Positions 47,368 through 57,813 of a stretch of 64,000 nt of DNA are shown piece after piece (within the stretch, counting starts at the first letter, position 1; each line of letters begins with the position of its first letter). The notes beneath the pieces are model-generated. The model saw only the letters and a list, made by a program, of their open reading frames with translations, did no database searches and was not told where the DNA came from. A program made the translations under genes and the position numbers. Source of the stretch: Proales similis (taxonomy: Eukaryota; Rotifera; Eurotatoria; Ploima; Proalidae). Location: the NCBI GenBank assembly GCA_019059635.1, contig JAGVRJ010000015.1:62001-126000 (forward strand), read 5' to 3'.

Positions 47368-48230
47368 TTAACAGCGCTTAAACACTAGCGCCAGTCCAGT
47401 CTTGCCAAAAGCGTACTCGTCGACCTCGGCCTCGACCACGATTCGCCATACGCCTTCTTGCTCCAGACGTTGAATCAGCGGCTCAAGTCGGTCCTTGTAG
47501 TCTTGCACATAATCCAAGTACTCTTTGCGCATGACCACAATTATGTAGCCGTTGGACTTGACCAAGCGCGACAACTCGATGAGACCAGTCAGAGGAATGT
47601 GAGCTTCACCGAAGCAGCCTTGACGGTCGGGTTAATTAAACTGCTCGGCATTTAGCGCTTGTCAAGTTCGCTTACCCACAGTGACCAAGGCGTCGAACTC
47701 GCCTGCGATTCAATAAAAAACAAACGCTTGTTAAGGTTGAATTTCTGCTCGCGAGAAATTGGGACTACCGGTGGCCAAGGACGTGTATCCTTCGCTCGGT
47801 ATTCCCTCGATAAAGTGCCGGGAGTAGCATTTACGCTTCTTGGCGATTTCCATCATTCCTTGTGACGGCTCAAGTGCGTGCAGGTTTGTGAAGCCGTACT
47901 GACGCAGGTACTCGCCGATTAGGCCGGTTCCAGCGCCGACGTCAAGAATCTTGGCCTCTTTGTCGAAAACGAATATGTTGCAGAGGTCGGCGCCGATGCG
48001 TGGTCCCCTGTACGTTCTCTCGTTCAGGTCCTTTTATTGACAATTGCCTTTGGTCTGCGAACAGATGCGATTCAGCTCTGGCTTACGTGTTCGTAGTTGG
48101 CAGACCATTTGTTGTAATGCTCAACGAGCTGTTCACGGCTCATTCCGGCCTTGAAACCGGCCGCATTGGTCAGATACGACGCCTTGTACTTTTCTTCAAC
48201 GCCGTCGAACCCAGGCACATTGCTGCTCAT
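47368..48230 (-). CDS. METTL27-like SAM methyltransferase, tandem copy A
   Basis: Four exons (48087-48230, 47769-48030, a very short third, and the last from about 47607 to 47368). About 240 residues. SAM-binding motif I is ILDVGAGTGLIGEYL, followed by the acidic HALEPSQGMM; a post-motif segment is FDALVTVGCFGEAHIP, then GYIIVVMRKEYLDYV. The start MSSNVPGFDGVEE and the LTNAAG stretch resemble WBSCR27/METTL27-type proteins. The substrate is unknown. It shares exon structure with the two following genes, all on the minus strand, showing tandem duplication. The third exon is only about 30 bases. Confidence 0.85.
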
Positions 48231-48515
48231 TTTGTTTTGGATTTCTCTCTCGTTTTAACTTGCTCGCGCACCTTGAAAAAGCCTGCCTTTCTTTATATAC
48301 TTTGTACCGATTAGAAACATTTAAAGCAGCTCGTTATCATCCCTAACGAGTGTGAATTTTTCGCCAGCTCAACAATATTTGACAACAGCCGTGCGTGGAA
48401 GCTGGACTTTTCTAATATTTATTTTTCTTATCTTTTTCGCGAGCTTAGAAATACGCCAATTGAGCAGTTTGAGTCGCTGGATTTCATCTTATGGCTTGTC
48501 GGCCTCGCAGCGAGT

Positions 48516-49303
48516 CTAATCAAGCTTCTGAAAGACGAGAACATTGCCGGTTTTCGCAAACGCGTATTCAGGCACTTCAAACTCGGCATATCGAGTCCAG
48601 ACTCGATCGTTGCACATGGCCTCGATGAGCGGATAGAAGCGGCCCTTGTAATCGTCCACTTTGTCAATAAACTCCTTTCGCATGGCGATGATTATAAACG
48701 CGCCGGGCTTGGCCAGTCTCGCCAGCTCTTTGAGTCCCTCGTTGGGTATATGGCCTTCGCCGAATGTGCCCGCGGTGAGAATGGCGTCGTAGGTGGCTGT
48801 TTTAAATTTGCAATTAAATTCTTTGTGCCCAAGCGGCAAGGCTGCAGGTTACCAGACTCCAGTGATGTCGGCTGGTCGGGCAGAATGCGCTCGTTGTAAA
48901 GCCGACAATAAATGTTTTTCGCTTTGGCTTTCTCAAGCATTCCGCGCGACGGCTCTATTCCTTCGATGTTGGTGTAGCCCTCAGGGCGCAGGTATTCGCC
49001 GATCAGACCGGTGCCGGCGCCCACGTCCAAAATTCGCGCCTCTTTGTTTGTGACGTAGATGCGGCAAACGTCGGCCGCGATCCTTGGGGCGCGGTAGCCT
49101 CTCTCCAGATCCTTAGGCGTTCAGCTAGTCTGAGCACGAGTTGACTGAAATCGATGGCAAACACTTACGCTTTCATAGCTGCTGGCCCACGAGTCGTAAA
49201 AGTCAACGACCTCGTCGTTCTTGATTCCTTGTCGAAACACAGACACTGTGTTGCGAACACCGTCCTCGGTCCACTTTCGATCGGCCGAGTCTATTACGCT
49301 CAT
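48516..49303 (-). CDS. METTL27-like SAM methyltransferase, tandem copy B
   Basis: Starts at the ATG at 49303 (MSVIDSADRKWTEDG) and ends at 48516. It has the same intron pattern, though the third and fourth exons of copy A appear joined into one here. Motif I is ILDVGAGTGLIGEYL with GIEPSRGML after it; later TYDAILTAGTFGEGHIP and AFIIIAMRKEFIDKV. Its N-terminus lacks the PGxxGV segment of copies A and C, and the substrate-side loop is GTFGEG instead of GCFGEG/A, so it is the most divergent copy. The SAM site looks intact. Confidence 0.85.
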
Positions 49304-49865
49304 TCTGTCAAACTGTTCTGCTTGCGGTCAATTTAGCTGTTGTCTTTTGGCTCTAATTATTATTGAATGATGTTTAAACCTTCGAATTTGCAGTTGAAAC
49401 AAGAATTTTGAAAATTTCATTGAATGCAACATAATATTCAAGAGAGCTGCAGTTTAACTCAATCCTTCAATTATGGCGTACGAAAGAGACAACAAGAAAA
49501 GGAGCGGGAGGGAAAGAGATGACGATAAACTCAAGAATCGAGCTCTTATCTATACAAGCGTCGACCAAGTGCGCATCATTGGCTCAGCTCAACAATACTT
49601 TCGCCAACTGGCAAACGCACCATCTTAACCAACTTATCCTTTGAGCACCTTCCGTTATGCCCCTTGTCGTCCCCTTTTGACCGATACTTGGTAGCGTTCG
49701 AAGGTTTCTTAGAGTCAATTTCGAGTTGTAAAGCTTTATTTTCGTTCATTCTCAAGCTCGATAAGCTCAAGAGCTATAGAGAGGATCGGGCAAGAGAAAG
49801 AACCATAGACCGTAGACCCATAGACTGTGAGAGATGAGCCCTCATTTGGGTGAAAAAAAATCATT
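49304..49865. other. Intergenic between methyltransferase copies B and C
   Basis: About 560 bp with no supported frame. It contains an imperfect short tandem (ATAGAC units, about 49803-49828). It separates copy C 3' end from copy B promoter. Confidence 0.4.
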
Positions 49866-50664
49866 TCAGAGCTTCTGTACGACCCAGACAAGTCCGGTTT
49901 TGTTGAATGAATAGTTTTCGACGTCAACCTTGAGCAAGAGACGCCAGACGCCTTCGTGCTGCATGCGCTCTATGAGTGGCAATAGACGATCCTTGTAGTC
50001 GCTGACGTAGTCGATATACTCCTTTCTCATGACGACTATAATGTGGCCTCCCGGCTTGGTTAGACGAGCCATCTCACGCAGTCCGCTAAGCGGAATGTGT
50101 CCTTCGCCAAAGCAGCCTTTTTGATTGTGAGATTGTGAGATTGCTGCAGATTTTGCCAACCTGCTCTTACGCTCATACCTGAAGTGACAACAGCGTCGTA
50201 GCATGAGTCGGCTATTGAGGTCGCTTGGTCGCTTTTGATCATTTCGTTAAAGATTCGTTTGTAGCACGAGCGTTTCTTGGCCAGCTTGAGCATGCCACTT
50301 GACGGCTCTAGGGCGTCTACGTTCGAATAGCCTTTGAGTTGAAGCAGTTGACCGACCAGGCCGGTTCCGGCGCCAATGTCCAGCACTTGGGCCGATTTGT
50401 TCGAGACAAATATGCTGCAGAAATCGGCGCAGATGAACGGGCCCCGATAGACACTCGGGTTCAGATCCTAATAGGCCAAATGAGATGAAATGGACTTGAC
50501 AGTGGGAATGCACAAACCTCTTCGTAGTTTAGAGCCCACTCGTCATATTGCTGAACTACCGCGTCGGTTCGGATGCCTGGCCGATGAGTGGCCGCATTGG
50601 CCAAGTAATTGCCTCTCATCTCGATCGGCACTCCTTCGAGTCCTGGTATTGTTGTCTTGTCCAT
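49866..50664 (-). CDS. METTL27-like SAM methyltransferase, tandem copy C
   Basis: Starts at the ATG at 50664 (MDKTTIPGLEGVPIE) and ends at 49866. Motif I is VLDIGAGTGLVGQLL with DALEPSSGML; then YDAVVTSG-GCFGEGHIP across an intron and GHIIVVMRKEYIDYV. Closest to copy A in the N-terminal PG.xGV segment and the GCFGE loop. The last intron contains a three-fold GATTGTGA-type repeat (about 50122-50143). The substrate is unknown. Confidence 0.85.
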
Positions 50665-51156
50665 ACTGGCCTGTCTTGCTTCTCCAACGCCTGAATGTGA
50701 GTTAAGGCGCTGCTGCTGCTTTTATAGGGACGACGGCCCACCGATCGAAACGATCAGACCGGAATATTATGGAATGTTGCCAATGTGCCCGGAGGGCAGA
50801 TAGAAGGGAAATATGTGAAAAAGATCGAACCAATGCGACATTCCAATGAATTGAATTCGATTAGCGATTTAGATCTAAAGCGAGTGGCGATTTAGCGATT
50901 CAAATCGTTTTATTCAGTCAATTCAACTTGAGTTTATGAATGAAGCTGATGAGCCGACGGACAAATTAAAAGAAGAAGCAAGACGGTGAGCAAGAGGTCA
51001 CGACGAGGCACAGGTCTCGGTATCAATCAAGTCATTGCCGCATTGAGTAACGCGCGTTGATGAGATTTGTCGGCAGAAAATAGAAACTTTGTCAAAAACG
51101 AGGAAATTTGAAAAGAAAAATAATTGGCCAAAACAAACAAGAAGAAGAAGCAGGCG
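50665..51156. other. Intergenic, methyltransferase C 5' flank and CUL3 3' flank
   Basis: About 490 bp, no supported frame. A GCGATTTA motif recurs three times with small changes between about 50861 and 50903. No canonical AATAAA for CUL3 was identified in this interval. Confidence 0.4.
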
Positions 51157-53520
51157 CTAAGCAACATAAGTGTAGACCTTGATGTCGTCGGCCGACCTGG
51201 CCAAATACTCTCGTTCAATAAGGCTCTCGATGCGCTTCTTGATCACAATGGGCGAGGGCAGGAAACGCGGCCGCAGCTGATCGGTCACCTCGGTGACCAA
51301 GTTGTTGTGCTGCATCTTCTTTCTGGCCTTCATTATTCGCACAATGGCCGCTTCGATTTCATGCTTGCGGTCGTCGTCCACTTTGGTCCTGGTCTCTACG
51401 CGTTCGCTCTCGGTCTCGCCTTTGGCAGAGACCGTGTTTATCTTCACTCTGATGAGCTTTGAGCTGAACGAGTCGTTTACTGTGAACATGTCGTTGGCGG
51501 CAATCTCCTTTGTACGCGGCTCCTTGGCCAGTATTCTCTGAGTGGGCTTGGCCATGGCCAGCGACTGCAGTGTTCGCACCAGGTCCTTTTCGGGTATGTC
51601 CGTCTCGCTGCGTATCTCCTCAAATGTCCACTCTTGTTTGTTGTTGAACAGCATGATCACAATCATCTGATAGGTGGACACTTGCAGAATGTGCTTTCGA
51701 GAGGCGACGTTCGTGCTTGAGCTCACAGCTGCTGGCGACTCGTCGGTCGATTGCCGACTGCTCGTTGACTTGGCTTGGTTGAAGAATAAGGCGTTTATGT
51801 CGGCCGAGCCCAGACTTGGCTGCAGACTCAGCTGGCGGCCGTTGTGTTTGCTTAGATAAAACTGCTTGAAAGTGTCGAAAGCGGCGCGAGCGCTGGCGGG
51901 CAGATTGCATTTGGCGAGCACGTTCTGCGTCGGCCAGAAGCCGGTGGTGAGCACGCGGCAGAACAAGTCGAGACCGAGCGAGCCGCTTGAGTGGCTGTTT
52001 TTGAACTCGTCCATCATCGTGTTGGAGACGGTCATGTCCTTGAACATGCCCTCGAGCTTGCAAGTGAACTGGCAGCCGCATTCGGTCTTTAGTTTGGTGA
52101 TCATGTTCTTCTCTGAGTCGTCCGACAGGCTCTTGTTGAGCAGCAGTCGCTTGGCCAAATGCTGTTTGTAGTAGCGCTCGAACACGTCCTTCTCCTGCAA
52201 GTAGCGGAACAGCACCATTGACTTGTCGAGCACCAGATCGATTTCGTTCTCGTTGAGGCCTTTGACGCCCTTCTTGAGCTTGTCGTCGATGAACAGCGAC
52301 AAGTACTCGGGCATGCGAGAGTTGAGATTTATGAAATGCTCAAAGTCAGAGTTGATTCGCTGCTTGAATAGCTTGTCGTCGCTGAACGAAACGCCGAGAA
52401 AGTGATCGAACCGCTGCTTGAGATCGAGCAGAGTCTGAATGAGCGTGATCGGAGTGCGGCCGCTTTCTGGCGCCGGCTCGCTGCCGACTACGTCGACTGA
52501 GACCAGCGAGCGTCCCTGCTCGCGCAAGTAGACGCTCATGCAGTCGGCGATCGCCTGAAGGCCGTCCGGCACCCGATGCAGCAGCTTGTACATGTAGGCC
52601 AGATCCTCGTGCCGATCGTGCTTGAGCATGTAATAGACGCCGCTGTTGTCCATTTCCACAATGGTTTTCATGTGCGCGCTGATTAGCTCGCTCTCGAGCA
52701 CCTTGACGATGTAGACCTCGGTCGACTTGTCCAAATAGTGATTGGCGCGCTCGCTCTCTTCGCGGATGCGCTCGTCCACCTTGCGAATGTAAACGCTGGC
52801 GCTGTTCTCGGCCAAGAACTTTTGACTCTCAAGCTTGTAGAACTCGGCCGACTGGGCCAGGAACGGCTCCTCAAAGTCCTCGAAGTAGACCAGGCGCGAG
52901 TCGATGCCGAGCGTCATCAGCATCTGACAGGCGTTCTTGATCGCGCTTCGATCGGTCAGCTCGCCGCGGCGTTCTCTCTGCACCATGTCGAGCAGCGTGT
53001 TTCTCAAGTGGTCCTTTATGAGGCCGTAGCGCACCACTAGATCCCTGAACAAGATGAGGCCGAGGTTGTAGACGGGCTCCACGTTGTGATTTTGTACGTA
53101 GACTCGGTCCATGTACATGAGTATGTCGCGTATCATGACCATCGCCGTCTGGTGGTCGTTCCACGCCTGATTCAGCACGTTCAGGAAGTTGTTATTCAGC
53201 GCGTCCAGAACGTCCGGCCGCACTTTTTGCACGAGGTGCTCGGTGACCACTTCTTTCAGGCCGGTGTAGAGCTTCTCGCCGAACTTGTTCAGCACCATTG
53301 TGTAGGCGTTGCGATAGAGCTCCTCAAAGCTCAGGCCGCTGTTGTTCTTCTTCTGAATTTCCCTGATGGCGCTGCGCAGCATTCGCCAGATGTCGTCCAC
53401 ATACTTCTCGTCCATGCCGACCGGAAAGGCCCGAATGCGCATTTTGCTGCCGCCGGCGCTGTTCTTGCTAGCGCCTGCCGGACCGGGCTCGTGCTTGCCG
53501 CCCATCGATCTTCCGCTCAT
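51157..53520 (-). CDS. CUL3: Cullin-3, intronless
   Basis: A single uninterrupted 787-residue frame starting at the ATG at 53520. The first about 25 residues are Gly/Ser/Lys-rich, followed by [19 protein letters not shown], the CUL3 N-terminal helix that binds BTB adaptors and the extended N-terminus. Cullin repeats continue to about residue 400. The cullin homology region includes [25 protein letters not shown]. The winged-helix B end has [19 protein letters not shown] with the neddylation Lys, and the protein ends [15 protein letters not shown]3 scaffolds RING E3 ligases with BTB substrate receptors. Complete absence of introns contrasts with neighbours such as RARS2. Several antisense frames here are shadows. 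Confidence 0.97.
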   Translation of the reverse strand: MSGRSMGGKHEPGPAGASKNSAGGSKMRIRAFPVGMDEKYVDDIWRMLRSAIREIQKKNNSGLSFEELYRNAYTMVLNKFGEKLYTGLKEVVTEHLVQKVRPDVLDALNNNFLNVLNQAWNDHQTAMVMIRDILMYMDRVYVQNHNVEPVYNLGLILFRDLVVRYGLIKDHLRNTLLDMVQRERRGELTDRSAIKNACQMLMTLGIDSRLVYFEDFEEPFLAQSAEFYKLESQKFLAENSASVYIRKVDERIREESERANHYLDKSTEVYIVKVLESELISAHMKTIVEMDNSGVYYMLKHDRHEDLAYMYKLLHRVPDGLQAIADCMSVYLREQGRSLVSVDVVGSEPAPESGRTPITLIQTLLDLKQRFDHFLGVSFSDDKLFKQRINSDFEHFINLNSRMPEYLSLFIDDKLKKGVKGLNENEIDLVLDKSMVLFRYLQEKDVFERYYKQHLAKRLLLNKSLSDDSEKNMITKLKTECGCQFTCKLEGMFKDMTVSNTMMDEFKNSHSSGSLGLDLFCRVLTTGFWPTQNVLAKCNLPASARAAFDTFKQFYLSKHNGRQLSLQPSLGSADINALFFNQAKSTSSRQSTDESPAAVSSSTNVASRKHILQVSTYQMIVIMLFNNKQEWTFEEIRSETDIPEKDLVRTLQSLAMAKPTQRILAKEPRTKEIAANDMFTVNDSFSSKLIRVKINTVSAKGETESERVETRTKVDDDRKHEIEAAIVRIMKARKKMQHNNLVTEVTDQLRPRFLPSPIVIKKRIESLIEREYLARSADDIKVYTYVA

Positions 53521-54273
53521 AATTCAATGTTCGACTCTTTTTGGCTTTTGCAGTGCGGCTTCTTTCTCTCCCTCTTCTTCTCTCTCTCTCTCTCTCTCTC
53601 TGAGGCCCACGTCGGTTCACTGTCAATTCGACCTATTCGCTCTCTGCGCTCCTTCTCTTGAATCGAGTTTGTTGCAGTTGCAGTTCCACTCGACGTCGAT
53701 TACGGTCTGGGCAAATATTTCATTTATCATAAGCTTCTATTATAATATCCATTTTTATAATCCACCTCGTCATTGCCTGTTGTGAATTTGCCCGCCCCGA
53801 TGCAGAACCAACCCAACACGCTCACCACCGCGCTGCGTTCTGCTTAGTCACAGGTCCAGAGCTTTTCCACTATCGCTTGTCTAGCTCTCACTTGGCATTT
53901 TATTCTCCATTTGTCATCTATTTTGTTTTCTCATTTCAATTGCCTTATCTGAGGCATTTTTAGCGCATTTAAAAGTGCACATCGACCAAATAGACCCAGT
54001 CAGAGATCAGAGCTGTAATGTCAATATTCAAAAGTCGACATTTCTAATTGAAGGCTAACCGCATCAATCGGCACACAACAAGTCGTTGAGATGGGCGAGG
54101 GTGGGGGCGATATTGGCAAATTGGAATGCGCGTCAATGTAAGGTTGCATCAACAACAACGAGCATGAGCGTGTGCACAGCTTCTGCTGAATAAAGAGAGA
54201 CAGAAAGTGAAATCATAAGCGAGTAAAAAAGACTAAATCGGACGCGTTCGGTTTAATTTGGCATTTGAGAAAT
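53521..54273. promoter_or_regulatory. Divergent CUL3/RMND1 5' region with TC repeat
   Basis: About 750 bp between opposing start codons. A TC run at about 53577-53602 (GA on the CUL3 strand) lies 55-80 bases before the CUL3 ATG, probably within its 5' UTR or core promoter. No supported frame. Confidence 0.5.
53577..53602 (+). repeat. TC dinucleotide repeat upstream of CUL3
   Basis: About twelve TC units, GA on the CUL3 strand, 55-80 bases before the CUL3 ATG. Confidence 0.9.
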
Positions 54274-55398
54274 ATGTTGAGATTATTGCTAAATGTGTCA
54301 GCCACTGGAAGACAACTGGTGCTTAAAAGAACGCTGGCCGAGCAAAGCAGCAGTAGCAGCTCGTTGCTAAACAAACTGAAGCCAGCGCTGGGAGAACTGG
54401 TGCCGGGCAGCCAGGCAAAGCCGGGCAACATCAAGAACATAAAGAAGAAAGCGCTGAAGAAAATCTCTCGAGCAGACGGAGGCGGCTCGTTTAGAATGGA
54501 AGCAGTGGCGACCGCAGATGCGTACGATTTGAACAAGCTGCGCACCGAGCTGATCAAATCGGCCGCCTACGACGTGAGCGAGATCGGCAAGCGTCTGCCG
54601 GACAACTGTCTGCACATTCGCTCAAAGTACCAGACGAGCAGCGACGAAGAGACGCGGCACGTGTTCTTTTTCGAAGACGGCGCCGTCGTCTTCTGGAACG
54701 TCTCGGTCGAAGAGCAGCGCAGTCTGCTCGACCTGCTGGCCAAGCACGAAGAGAACGCGTACCCGAGCGAGATAGTCGAAGAAGAGAGCGAGCTAATTTG
54801 CTTCAGCCTGATGTCGTCACAGTCGACGCCAAGCGACGAGCAGACACGTCTCATCGACGACCACATTTACTTTGGCCGCGAGAGCAGCGACCCCGAGTTC
54901 ATGCTGGAGAAGTACGCCTTCTCCGACGCTGTCTCGCTCAGCGTCAAGCTCGGCGTCTGGGAGAAGAACTTGGACGATTTCTCCGAACGAGTCGAGTTCA
55001 TAATCGAGGACTTGCGCGCCGGCCACCAGCTGCGACTCTCAATGAGCCAGGTGCTCAAGTTCCTCGGCGAACTGTTCACTCTGCGGCACTCGGTGAACCT
55101 TCACTCGAACATTCTGTCGACGCCCGACTTTTACTGGGACCGCGACAAGCTCGAAGAGCTCTACCACCAAATGTACACAAACTTGAGCATTTCCAAGCGA
55201 ACCAAGCTGTTCAACGAGCGGCTCAACCACTGCGTCGATCTGGTGCAGTTGGCCAAACAGCACTTGAACGACGACAAACACACCCGGCTCGAGTACATAA
55301 TCATAGGTCTGATATTCATCGAGGTGCTCATCGGCCTCGGAGTTCTCGACTCGGTCAAATCGTTTTTCAAGCGCAAGCAGGCTCCGACCGAACAATAA
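54274..55398 (+). CDS. RMND1: RMND1-like mitochondrial protein (DUF155)
   Basis: A single exon encodes 374 residues. The ATG at 54274 is chosen because the frame upstream has only a TTG. The N-terminus (MLRLLLNVSATGRQLVLKR) is a typical mitochondrial targeting sequence. The DUF155/RMND1 domain follows: HVFFFEDGAVVFWNV, a helical stretch LEKYAFSDAVSLSVKLGVWE, and DFYWDRDKLEELYHQMYT. A C-terminal membrane helix is YIIIGLIFIEVLIGLGVL. RMND1 supports mitochondrial translation by anchoring the mitoribosome near the inner membrane. The AATAAA (55394-55399) overlaps the TAA stop. STK16 starts 262 bp downstream on the same strand. Confidence 0.93.
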   Translation: MLRLLLNVSATGRQLVLKRTLAEQSSSSSSLLNKLKPALGELVPGSQAKPGNIKNIKKKALKKISRADGGGSFRMEAVATADAYDLNKLRTELIKSAAYDVSEIGKRLPDNCLHIRSKYQTSSDEETRHVFFFEDGAVVFWNVSVEEQRSLLDLLAKHEENAYPSEIVEEESELICFSLMSSQSTPSDEQTRLIDDHIYFGRESSDPEFMLEKYAFSDAVSLSVKLGVWEKNLDDFSERVEFIIEDLRAGHQLRLSMSQVLKFLGELFTLRHSVNLHSNILSTPDFYWDRDKLEELYHQMYTNLSISKRTKLFNERLNHCVDLVQLAKQHLNDDKHTRLEYIIIGLIFIEVLIGLGVLDSVKSFFKRKQAPTEQ

Positions 55399-55399
55399 A
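55394..55399 (+). terminator. RMND1 poly(A) signal overlapping the stop codon
   Basis: AATAAA contains the in-frame TAA stop at 55396-55398; no other AATAAA appears closer than about 100 bases downstream. Confidence 0.8.
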
Positions 55400-55539
55400 A
55401 TCTGTGGCCTGAGTCGTCTCGTTCGCTGGGTGGTCGCTCGACCTGTTTTTCATTTGGCAAGAAACTCTTGCAATTGACAAGTTTCTAATGAACCAGGCCG
55501 AGTGAATAAAAAAGCCAAAGTAAGGAGCAGTCACACAGA

Positions 55540-55600
55540 GGCATAGAGAGAGGCATAGAGAGGGAGAGAGAGAGAGAGAAGAGGGAGAGAGAGAGAGTTG
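55540..55600 (+). repeat. GA-rich simple repeat before STK16
   Basis: An almost pure run of AGAG units with a few breaks, 60-120 bases upstream of the STK16 ATG. Similar GA/TC runs lie near CUL3 and FAM43. Confidence 0.85.
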
Positions 55601-55660
55601 TCTTGTGTGTCAAAGTCGAGCAGATCTAGCCATAGATGGCAATAAAAGCATAAAACCAAA

Positions 55661-56822
55661 ATGGGATGCGTCTGTTCAAAAGAGAGCTTGGTGATCAATT
55701 CAACTCGATATTACTTGATCAGTCGAATAAGCGAAGGGTAAGCAAGATCGGCTGGCTGGCTTTAAACGAGACGCATCTAAGCAAGCAATTTGTCAAGTGG
55801 CTTTGGCACCGTCGACTTGGTCGAGAACGAAGAGAACCACTTGAACTTTGCACTCAAGCGTGTGAGATGCGAGGGACGAAGCGAAGTGGAAAAGGCGGCC
55901 GAGGAGAATCGCTATCTGAATCTGCTCTCTGGCCATCCGAACATAAGTAAGCAGGAGGCAGTCGACCGCTCACACTCAATAGGACTGAGAATCGTCGTCT
56001 GAAAAGTAAGGCTCGTTTGCTACGACATCCTGGACGATCTGAAGGTGCCCGGCAGCTTTGTGCTGGCCTCCGTGTTTCCGTACTATGACGTAAGAGCGCA
56101 CCTGCCTGATGCCATTTGTCCCCATCGACTCAAATGTGTTGTCACCAAGGCGGGCAATCTGTTCGACTTGTTGGACTCGAACGCCAAATCGGGCAAGTGG
56201 CTGCCAGAAGATCGAGCGGTGAGATACAGCTCGGATCTGTGCAGTGCGCTTGTGTTCATGCACGAGCGCCAAGTGGCGCATCGAGATCTCAAGCCGCAGA
56301 ATTTGCTCTTGAGCAGCGACCTACGCTCGGTGGTGTTGACTGATTTCGGCTCGGCCGGCGAGCTCTGCTTGCCTGTGAACGACTCTCGCAAGGCGCAGCA
56401 GATCGAGGACTGGGCTTCGCAAAACTGTTCCATGTTCTTCAAAGCACCGGAGCTGTTCAACCCGCCAGTGGGCTCTGTGATCGACGCCAGTGCAGACGTC
56501 TGGTCTTTTGGCTGCGTGATTTACAGCATTCTGTTCAACAAGGGCCCATTCGACTACACAGCTGAGCGAGGTTTGACACACAAGCGGCCAACGAGCGTCA
56601 AATCTCATTCTAATGATCGGATTCGAAGGTGATAGCATTGCACTGGCCGTGGCCAACGCCAATTTCAGCCTGCCGTCGAATAGTGCTCGTTCTGAAGCGC
56701 TTTGCGATCTGATCAAGAGAACAATCCGAGTCGAGCCCACAAGCCGCATCTCGTTGCCAGAGGTCCAAACCGTTTTGTCCTCGCTCAACATTTTAGACAA
56801 TGAACGCGACCAAGTTGTTTAA
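55661..56822 (+). CDS. STK16: Ser/Thr kinase STK16 (MPSK1, NAK family)
   Basis: Five exons on plus from the ATG at 55661. The N-terminus MGCVCSKES fits dual acylation (Gly2 myristoylation, Cys3/Cys5 palmitoylation), as in STK16. The kinase domain shows a Gly loop split by the first intron (SEG-GFGTVDLVE), catalytic Lys in FALKRVR, HRDLKPQN, DFG in LTDFGSAG, KAPELF, and the activation-segment element IEDWASQNC typical of STK16. The end ALCDLIKRTIRVEPTSRISLP is the last helix. All catalytic residues are present. Human STK16 has DLG where this one has the standard DFG. STK16 acts at the Golgi and in secretory traffic. The length of about 300 matches the family. AATAAA is at 56847-56852. Confidence 0.94.
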
Positions 56823-57054
56823 GTTGTTTGGTTTCATCAGACTGTAAATAAAACAAGAAAATGAGCTCGAGAGATGGCTTGATAGGTCTGAACAAGAGTA
56901 AGCTCTTCTTTACTTCACGTGACTAGTTTGCGATCGAGCCGGCCAGATGAGATCATGAACGGGGGAATGGGAGGGCGAGGAGGAAGAGTGGCCAAGAGAG
57001 TCGACTTGAGCGAAGAGCTGAGAGGAAACAAGCAACTAGCGGCCAAACACGAAA

Positions 57055-57813
57055 ATGAGCGATCAAGCAATCGCGTTTGAAAACTTGAAATTCGAATGCG
57101 GTCATCTGATGGACCAGCTGAGCGCGGAGCACGCGGCCAGAAGAAGGCAAATAGAGCTGTGCTTCGAGAGACTGCTCGACCACTTGCCGCAGGAGTTGCA
57201 CGAGGCGCCCTGGGAGCAGCTGATTGAGAATGGAATGCGCATGGTACCTCAGCTGGGCAAAAAAGGCGCCGCCTCAAAGTCGAAAAAAGCGGCCAAAGTC
57301 GTCGAGAACGAAGAGCAGGTGGTGAGCGAGAGCATTTGCGATCAAACGCGTCAAACAATCAAGACTGAAGCAGATGACGAGGGCAAGGAGAACAAAGGCC
57401 CTGACCAGGGCAAATCAGAGCTCAACCATCTGACGTCGACATGCAAACGACCGACGGGCAAAGACGCCAACAGCATGCGGCAGAGACTGGACGCCATTCT
57501 GAACGGCGAGTCGATGATCAAGCCGCCCGACTGCACAATCATAAACGCGGACGTCGAACGAACTGTGATCGACTCACCGCCCTGCAAGGACGACGAGTAC
57601 TCGCTCAAAATCGTCTACTTTCTCAAAGATCTAACCGAGGCAAGTGACGCGTTCTACGCCAACTCACTCACTCAGACTGCTGATATTGTTCACTTTTGCC
57701 AGGTGTCGGTTAAACTAAGCGATCTGCTCAAGCGCGACGACTTGGACCGGGCGCACCCGTCTACCAAAGGCGACCTCGTCAAGCTGACCACTCTTCTCAA
57801 GTCGATGTGAACT
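57055..57813 (+). CDS. Borealin-like chromosomal passenger protein
   Basis: The ATG at 57055 opens a 251-codon frame ending at TGA about 57810. The N-terminal coiled coil (about residues 8-55, ending LLDHLPQELHEAPWEQLIENG) matches the borealin helix that bundles with survivin and INCENP, including the LP-x-x-L...W pattern. The middle is Lys/Glu-rich and probably disordered. The C-terminus (VSVKLSDLLKRDDLDRAHP, then LVKLTTLLKSM) resembles the borealin dimerisation domain. A likely GC-AG intron (57640-57702, 63 nt) would remove 21 residues without shifting frame; splicing gives LTEVSVKLSDL. An overlapping upstream frame starts at 56955. Borealin recruits Aurora B to centromeres. The call rests on pattern and length, not strong identity. 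Confidence 0.55.

Noticed and set aside
50122-50143. GATTGTGA triple repeat as a CRISPR-like or regulatory array
   Set aside because: Only three short contiguous units in an intron of a eukaryotic gene; simple slippage repeat.
53086-53661. 191-codon plus-strand open frame opposite CUL3
   Set aside because: Antisense shadow of CUL3 codons; Val/Leu/His-rich, no domain, extends into a TC repeat.
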